This document shows positions 12,831-21,800 of a stretch of 64,000 nucleotides of DNA, piece after piece. Origin of the DNA: Micromonospora peucetia (lineage in GTDB: Bacteria; Actinomycetota; Actinomycetes; Mycobacteriales; Micromonosporaceae); assembly GCF_900091625.1 (NCBI RefSeq), contig NZ_FMIC01000002.1, positions 6,200,001-6,264,000 on the forward strand. Reading direction: 5' to 3'. The notes below the pieces were generated by a model. It made no database searches and was not told the DNA's origin. It saw only the letters and a program-made list of their open reading frames with translations. The first letter of the stretch is position 1; each line of letters starts with the position of its first letter. The position numbers and the translations under genes are program-made.

Positions 12831-15800
12831 CGCCCCGACCCGCCACAGGCCGGCCGGGGGACCAGTTCGTCGGCCACCGGGCCGGTGGGGCGGCTCAGGC
12901 GCGGCGTACGCACCTCGTCGCCGCGCAGCGCCACCTGGCCGCCCGTCGCCGTGGGGTCCCCGGCGACGCCGGCCAGCACCGCGAGGGTCGCCGGAGTCAG
13001 CTCGCCCTCGACGTCGGCGAGGACGATCCGCCCCGGGTGCTCGGACTGCGCCGACCGCAGCAGACCCCAGACCGTCGCGCCGGCCAGGTCCCGCAACGGG
13101 TCGGCCGGCGTGGCGACCACGGCGCCCCGGGTCAGCACCACCAGCTTCGTGTCGGCCAGGGCCTCGGCGTCCAGCCAGGAACGCAGCACGTCCAGCACCC
13201 GGGCGGTGACCGCGCGCACCAGGTCGGGCAGGTCGGCGTCCGGCAGGTCCGGGCGGACCGGGAGCACCAGCACGCGGGGCGCCTCGACCGCCCCGGCGGA
13301 GACCGCCCCGGCCAGGTCACCGACGGTCGGGAACACCGGCGTGGGCAGGCCCGCCGGCACGTCGGGGTCGCCGAGCAGCACCCAGCCGGTGAGGTCCTGC
13401 GCCGGGGTGACCCGCTCGGGCTGCCACGTCACCTCGAACAGCGTCCGCTCGGCGATGTCGGGGCGGGCGGCGTCGGTCATCTCCCGCAGCGCGAGCGACT
13501 CCACCGACACCACGGGCGTGCCCGACTCGTCGCCGGCCACCAGCCGCACCTGTGAACCCACCCGGGTCAGCCGCACCCGCAGCGCCCGCGCCCCGGAGGC
13601 GTGCACCTGCACGCCCTCGAACGCGAAGGGCACCCGCGGCCCGCCGGACCGCTCCGTCAGCAGCAGCCCCACGGGGTGCAGCGCGGCGTCCAGCAGCGCC
13701 GGGTGCACGGCGAAGCCGGCGGGGTCGGCGGTCGTCTCGTCCGGCAGGGCGACCTCGGCGTACGCCTCGTCGCCGGCGGTCCACAGCCGGCGCAGGCCCT
13801 GGAACGCCGGGCCGTAGGTCAGGCCCCGCTCCGCCAGTGCCGGGTACCAGCCGGCGAGATCCACCTCGGAAGCCCCGGCGGGCGGCCAGGGGCCCAGCTC
13901 CGGCTCGTCGGCGGCCTGCTCCAGCACGCCGTCGGCGTGCCGCACCCACTCGGCCTCCGGGTCGCCGTCGGGCTGCGAGTGGACCGCCACCGACCGGGCC
14001 CCGGAGCCGTCGGCCGCGCCGACCCGCACCTGCACCCGTACCGCACCGGACTGCGGCAGCACCAGCGGCGCGGCCACGGTCAACTCCCGCACCCGCGACG
14101 CGCCCACCTCGTCGCCGGCCCGCACCGCCAACTCCACCAGCGCGGTGCCCGGCAACATCACCGACCCGCCGACCACATGGTCGGCCAGCCACGGGTGCGT
14201 CGACACCGACAGCCGCCCGGTCAGTACCACCTCGTCGTCACCGGCGAGACGCACCGCCGCACCGAGCAGCCCGTGCCCCGCCACGCCCAGACCCGCGCCC
14301 GACACGTCGCCGACCGCGGACCGGTCCACCGCCGGCCAGAACCGCTCCCGTTGGAAGGCGTACGTCGGCAGGTCGGCCGGGGCGGCGCCGGAGCCGGCGA
14401 ACACCGTCGCCCAGTCCACGGGCACACCGGCGGCATGCAGCTCACCGAGGCCGGTCAGCAGCTGGTGCGGCCCGCTCTCGTCGCGGCGCAACGAACCCAC
14501 CACGATGCCCGCGTCGAGGGCACCGGTGGCCTTCTCGAGCGCGTCCTGGACGACCACCTTGAGCACGGGGTGTGGGCTGACCTCGACGAAGACCCGGAAG
14601 CCCTGGTCGATCAGCCGGTCCACCACCGGCGCGAGCCGGACCGGTTCCCGCAGGTTGCGGTACCAGTAGTCGGCGTCGAACTCGGCGGTGTCGATGAGCT
14701 CGCCGGTGACCGTCGAGTGGAAGGCCACCTCGGTCGACCGGGAGTCGAGCGTGCCGAGCGCGACCGCCAGGTCGTCGCGTACGGCGTCGACGTGGCCGCA
14801 GTGCGAGGCGTAGTCGACGGCGACCGCGCGGGCCCGGATGTCCCGCTCGACACAGTGCGCGAGCAGTTCGGCGACCGACGTCGAGTCACCGGAGACCACC
14901 GTCACGGCGGCGCCGTTGAGGGCGGCGACGGAGAGGGTGCCCTGCCACGGCGCGATCAACTGCTCGGTGTCGGCGGCCGGGAGCGGGACGGAGACCATGC
15001 CGCCCCGGCCCGAGACGGCCAGCAGGCCGCGGCTGCGCGCCACGACGAGCCGTACCGCGTCGGCGAGGGTCAGCGCGCCGGCGGCGCAGGCCGCGGCGAT
15101 CTCCCCCTGCGAGTGCCCGACGACGGCGGCCGGTTCGATGCCGCACGAACTCCAGAGCCGCGCGAGGGACACCATGACGGAGAAGAGCACGGGCTGGACC
15201 ACGTCCACCCGGTCCAGGGGCGGCGCACCGGGCGCCTCCCGGAGCACGTCCTCAAGGGACCAGTCCACCAGCCCGGACAGCTCCTGCGCGCACTCCCCCA
15301 TCCGCTGCCGGAAGACCGGCGAGGTGTCCAGCAGGTCCAGCGCCATGCCCGCCCACTGCGAGCCCTGGCCGGGAAAGACGAAGACGACCTTGGGTGTCGC
15401 GTCCGCGCTGGCCGGCGAGCTGTCACCGGCGGCGAGCGCGGCCAGTCGGGTGACGGCGTCGTCCCGGCCGGCGGCAACGGCGACCGCGCGGTACGGGTGA
15501 TGGGCCCGCCCGGTGGCCAGGGAATACCCGAGGTCGCGCAGGTCCGCCTCGGCGTCGTCGGCGAGCCGCTCGCCGAGCCGGGCGGCCTGCGCCCGCAGCG
15601 CCCCGGGGCTTCTGCCGGACACCAGCAGGGGCACGGCGGCGGGCCCGACCAGGCCGGGGAGGTCCCCTGCCGGCGGGGGCGTCGCCGGAGCCGGCTCGTC
15701 GGGTGCCTGTTCGATGATGGTGTGCGCGTTGGTACCACTGATGCCGAACGACGACACCGCCGCCCGACGCGGCCGGTCCACAACCGGCCACGGCCGCGCC

Positions 15801-18800
15801 TCAGCAAGCAGAGCAACCGCCCCCGCCGCCCAGTCGACATGCGGCGACGGCTCATCCACGTGCAACGTCGACGGCAGCACCCCGTACCGCATCGCCTGCA
15901 CCATCTTGATCACACCAGCCACACCCGCCGCCGCCTGCGCGTGACCGATGTTCGACTTGATCGACCCGAGCCAGAGCGGCTCTGCGCCGTCGCGGTCCTG
16001 CCCGTAGGTGGCCAGCACCGCCTGCGCCTCGATCGGGTCGCCGAGGATGGTGCCGGTGCCGTGTGCCTCCACGGCGTCCACGTCGGCCGGGGTCAGCCGC
16101 GCGTTCTCCAGTGCCTGCCGGATCACCCGCTGTTGCGACGGGCCGTTCGGGGCGGTCAGCCCGTTGGACGCGCCGTCGGAGTTGACCGCGGAACCCCGGA
16201 CCACGGCGAGCACCCGGTGCCCGTTGCGCCGGGCATCGGAGAGCCGCTCCACCAGCAGCATTCCCACGCCCTCGGACCAGCCGGTGCCGTCCGCGCCGGC
16301 GGCGAACGCCTTACACCGCCCGTCCGGGGCCAGCCCGCCCTGCCGGGAGAACTCGGAGAACATGCCGGGCTGCGCCATCAGCGCCACCCCACCGGCCAGG
16401 GCCAGGTCGCACTCGCCGCCGCGCAGCGCCTGGGCGGCGAGGTGCAGCGCCACCAGGGAGGATGAGCAGGCGGTGTCGACGGTGACCGCTGGGCCTTCGA
16501 GGCCGAACGTGTAGGCGACCCGCCCCGAGGCGACGCTGCCCGCCGTTCCGGTCAGCAGGTGCCCCTCGAGGCCGTCCAGGTCGTCGCGTCCGCTGGTGGC
16601 GTAACCGGAGGAGGCGGCACCGATGAAGACACCGGTTGCGGTGCCGCCGAGACCGGTGGGGTCGATACGGGCGTACTCGAAGCTCTCCCAGGCGGTCTCC
16701 AGCAGCAGCCGCTGCTGCGGGTCCATCGCGAGGGCCTCGCGGGGGCTGATGTTGAAGAAGCCGGCGTCGAAGTGGGCCGCGTCGTAGAGGAATCCGCCCT
16801 GGTCGGTGACGGTGCCGCCGGCCTGGTCGCCGTCGGTGGCGTACAGCCGCTCCAGGTCCCAGCCGCGATCGGTGGGAAAGCCGCCGATGGCGTCGGAGCC
16901 GGAGGTGACCAGCTGCCACAGCTGCTCGGGGGTGGCGATGCCGCCGGGGTAGCGGCAGGCCATCCCGATGATGGCTATCGGTTCGTCGGCGTCGGCGGTG
17001 ACGACCGTACGGACCGTCGGGCCGGCGCCGGAGGCGCGCTGGCCGAGCTGCTGGAACAGGTGGTCGGCCAGCCGGGCCGGGGTGGGGTGGTCGAAGGCCA
17101 ACGTGGCGGACAGCCGCAGCCCGGTGGCGGCGCCCAGCCGGTTGCGCAGTTCCACCGAGGTCAGCGAGTCGAACCCGAGGTCCTTGAAGGCCCGGGCGGC
17201 GGGAACCGTCTGCGCCGAGGCGTGCCCCAGCACCGTCGCGGCCTGTCCGCAGACCAGGTCGACCAGCGCCTGGCGGGCGTCCGCCTCGGGCAGGCCGTCC
17301 AGCCGGTCCCGCCACGACGCCCCGGCGGGCGGCTGGTCGGTGGCCGTCCGCCGCCGGCCGGTGCCGCGCAGCAGGTGCCGCATCAGTGGCGGCACCTGGC
17401 TCGCCTCGCCGGTGACCTGGAGTCGGGCCGCGACGACGACCGGCGGGACCGCAGCCAGGGCGGCGTCGAGAAGTTCGGTGCCTTCGGCCGGGGAGAGACC
17501 GCTCATCCCGACCCGCCGCAGCCGCTGCTGGTCGTCGCCGTCGAGGTGGGCGGTCATCGCGCTGGCGGTGGCCCACATGCCCCACGCGACGCTGGTGGCG
17601 GGTAGTCCCTGCTGCCGGCGGTGCCCGGCGAGGGCGTCGAGGAACGCATTGGCCGCCGCGTAGTTGCCCTGCCCCGGAGAGCCGAGGGTGGCCGCCACCG
17701 AGGAGAACACCACGAACGCCGCCAGGTCCAGGTGCCGGGTGGCCTCGTGCAACGCCCAGCCGGCGTCCACCTTCGGCGCCATCACCGTACGCAGCGCCGC
17801 CTCGTCGAGCGAGCCGATGGTCGCGTCGGCGATCACCCCGGCGGTGTGCACCACCGCGGTCAACGGATGCGCCGGGTCGACCCCGGCGATCAGCGCGGTC
17901 ACCTGCGCGGGGTCGCTGACGTCGACGGCGACAGCGGTGATGTCGGCGCCCGCGTCGGTCAGTTCCCGGACCAGGGTGGCGTAGTCGTCGCCAGCGGGCC
18001 GGCTGCCAGCCGCCAGCTTCGCGGAGGTGCCGTCGAGGTCCACGGTGGCGGGGTTGACGGGGTGACGGCGGGAGGCCAGCAGCAGGTGCCGGGCCTGGCC
18101 GGTGGCGACCAGGTGCCGGGCGACCACGCCGGCCAGGGTCCCGGCCGCGCCGGTGATCAGTACGGTGCCCTCGGGGTCCACCGGAGCGGGGACGCGGAGC
18201 ACCACCTTGCCGACGTGGCGGGCCTGGCTGATGTGTCGCAGCGCCTGCCGGGCCTGCCGCACGTCCCACGACCGCACCGGCAGCGGACGCAACGCACCCT
18301 GCTCGAACAACGCCAGCACCTCGGTCAGCATCTCGCCGATCCGGGTGCTGCCCGCCTCGTTCAGGTCGAACGCGCGGTAGACCACACCCGGGTGCCGGGC
18401 GGCGACCACCTCCGGGTCGCGGACGTCGGCCTTGCCCATCTCCACGAACCGGCCACCACGCGGCAACAACCGCAACGACGCGTCGACGAACTCACCGGCC
18501 AGGGCGTCCAACACCACGTCCACCCCGGCGCCGCCGGTGACCGAGCCGAAAGCCTGCTCGAACTCGGTGGTCCGCGACGACGCGATCCGTTCGTCGGCCA
18601 CCCCCAGCCCACGCAACACACCCCACTTGCCGGGGCTCGCCGTCGCATGGACGGTGGCACCGAAATGGTGGGCGAGCTGGATGGCGGCCATGCCGACACC
18701 ACCCGCACCGTTGTGGATCAACACCGACTCACCGGACCGCAACCCGGCCAGATCACGCAACGCATAGAAGGCGGTCAGGAAGACCAGGGGGACGGACGCC

Positions 18801-21800
18801 GCCTGGGTGAAGGACCAGCCAGCGGGCATCTTCGCGATCCGCTCCCGGTCGGCGATCGCCTGCGGGCTGAACCCGAGTTCGAACATGCCCAGCACCCGGT
18901 CACCGGGCACCAGGTCGGTCACGCCGGGGCCGACCTCGACCACCACGCCCGCACCCTCACTGCCCATCACCGCCGCAGAATCCGGATACATCCCCAACGC
19001 GATCAACACATCACGGAAGTTCACCCCCGCCGCACGCACCGCGATCCGCACCTGACCCGCATCCAGCACCCCGGGCACCGCACGAACCAACCCGATCCCG
19101 TCCAGGGTGCCGGGGGCGACGGCGGCGAGGTGCCACGGTCCGGACGGCGGCGGCGTCAGCTCGTCGCCCACCGGCCGCACCAGCCTCGGCACGAAGGTCC
19201 GGTCGCCGCGCACCGCGAGTTGCCCGCCGGAGACCGACGGGTCGACCGCGGCCCCGGCCAGCACGGCGAGGGTCGTCCGGTCCAGCTCCCCCTCGACGTC
19301 GGCGAGGACGATTCGCTCCGGGTGCTCGGACTGCGCCGAGCGCAGCAGACCCCAGACCGCCGCGGCGGCCAGGTCGGTGACCTGGCCGTCGTCTCCGGCG
19401 GCCACGGCGCCCCGGGTCACCACGACCAGCTTCGCGTCCGCCAGCGCCTCGGCGGCGAGCCAGGACCGCAGCACCTCCAGGACACCGTTGGTGACGGCCC
19501 GCACGGCCTCCGGCACGGCGACGCCGGGTTCGCCGACCGGCACCGTCAGCAGCACCTGCCGGGCCGTGACCCCGCTCGCCGCCAGCGCCGCCACGTCCGC
19601 GAAGACCGGCAGCTCCGGCAGCGCGGCCGGCGCCGGCAGGCCCAGCGCCACCCACCCCGGGAGGTCGTCGACGCCGACGATCCGATCAGCCTGCCAGGCC
19701 AACTCGAACAGCGACCGGGCGGCGGCGCCCCGGGTCGCCGCCGCGGTCATCTCCCGCAGCACCAGGGAGTCCACCGACACCACCGGCGTGCCCGACCCGT
19801 CGCAGGCGACCAGCCGCACCCCGGACCCGTCCCGGGTCAACCGCACCCGCAGCGTCCTGGCGCCCGAGGCGTGCACCTGCACGCCCTCGAACGCGAACGG
19901 CACCCGCGGCCCGCTCGTCGCCTCCGCCGCCAGCAGCAGCGCCACCGGGTGCAGCGCGGCGTCCAGCAACGCCGGGTGCACCCCGAACGCGGTCGCGTCC
20001 CCGGCCGCCCCGTCCGGCAATGCCACCTCGGCGAACGCCTCACCGTCGGCCGTCCAGGCACGCCGCACACCCTGGAACACCGGCCCGTACGACAGGCCGT
20101 GCTCCGCCAACGCCGGATACCACCCGGTCAGGTCCACCTCGGTCGCGTCCGCCGGTGGCCACGCCCCGACCCCCGGCTCGTCGGCCGACATCGGTTCGAG
20201 CACACCGTCGGCGTGCCGTACCCACTCGGTGTCGCCGTCCTCCTCAGGCTGGGAGTACACGGACACCGACCGGGCGGCGGAGCCGTCGGCCGCGCCGACC
20301 CGCACCTGCACGCGTACCGCACCGGATTCCGGCAGCACCAGCGGCGCGGCCACGGTCAACTCCCGCACCCGCGACGCGCCCACCTCGTCGCCGGCCCGCA
20401 CCGCCAACTCCACCAGCGCGGTACCCGGCACCACCACGGCGCCGCCGACCACATGGTCTGCCAGCCACGGGTGTGTCGACACCGACAGCCGCCCGGTCAG
20501 TACCACCTCGTCGTCACCGGCGAGACGCACCGCCGCACCGAGCAGCGGGTGCCCCGCCACGCCCAGGCCCGCGCCCGACACGTCGCCGACCCGCCACGGC
20601 ACCACCTCGGGCCAGAACCGCGCCCGCTGGAAGGCGTACGTGGGCAGGTCGATCCGCCGCGCGCCGGTGTCGGTGAACCACTGCTGCCAGTTCACCGGTA
20701 CCCCGTGCACGTGCAGCTCGGCCAACGCCGCCAGCAGCCCTTGCGCCTCCGGCCGGTCCCGGCGCTGGGCGGCTACGGTCAGCACGTCGTCGTCGGGCAG
20801 GATGTCCGCCGCCATCGCGGTCAGTACGCTCTGCGGCCCGATCTCCAGGAACGTGTCCACCCCGGCGGCGCGCAGGGCCGCGACCCCGTCGGCGTAGCGA
20901 ACCGCCTCGCGGACGTGCCGCACCCAGTACTCCGGGGTACGGATCTTCTCGGTGTCGGCGAGCGCCCCGGTCAGGTTCGACACGATCGGCAGCACGGGCG
21001 CGGCGAAGGTCAACCGCGCGACGATGCCGCGGAACCGCTCCAGCACCGGCTCCATCAGCGGGCTGTGGAACGCGTGGCTCACCGTCAACCGGCGGGTACG
21101 CACACCCCGGTCCCGCCAGACCCGCTCCACCTCGTCCAGGGTCTCGATCGCGCCGGACACCACGACCGAGGTCGGCCCGTTCACCGCCGCGATCCCGACC
21201 CGGTCGGTCAGCCCGGCGATGGACTCGGCCACCGCCTCCTCGGCGGCGGCCACCGCCAGCATCCCGCCGCCGGCCGGCAGGTCCTGCATCAACCGGCCCC
21301 GCGCCGCCACCAGCAGACAGGCGTCCTGGAGGGACAGCACCCCGGCCACGTGCGCCGCGGCGATCTCGCCGATGGAGTGCCCGGCCACGAAGTCCGGCAC
21401 GACGCCGAACGACTCGACGAGGCGGAACAGCGCCACCTCGACGGCGAACAACCCGGCCTGGGTGAACACGGTCTGGTCCAGCAGTTCCGCCTCGGCGGAG
21501 CCCTCGGCCGCGAACAGCACCTCACGCAACGGGCGCGGCAGCACCCGGTCCAGGTGCCCGCACGCCTCGTCGAGGGCCGCGGCGAAGATCGGGAACGACT
21601 CGTACAGCTCCCGGCCCATGCCGGCGCGCTGCGCGCCCTGACCGGAGAAGAGCACCGCCAGCGGACCCGGGTCCCCGGCCTGGCCCGTGACCACCGTGCC
21701 CGACGACCGCCCCGCCGCCAGGGCCTCCAGGCCCGCCAGCAGACCCACTCGGTCCTCGGCGAGCACCACCGCACGCCGGTCGAGCGTCGACCGGGACACC

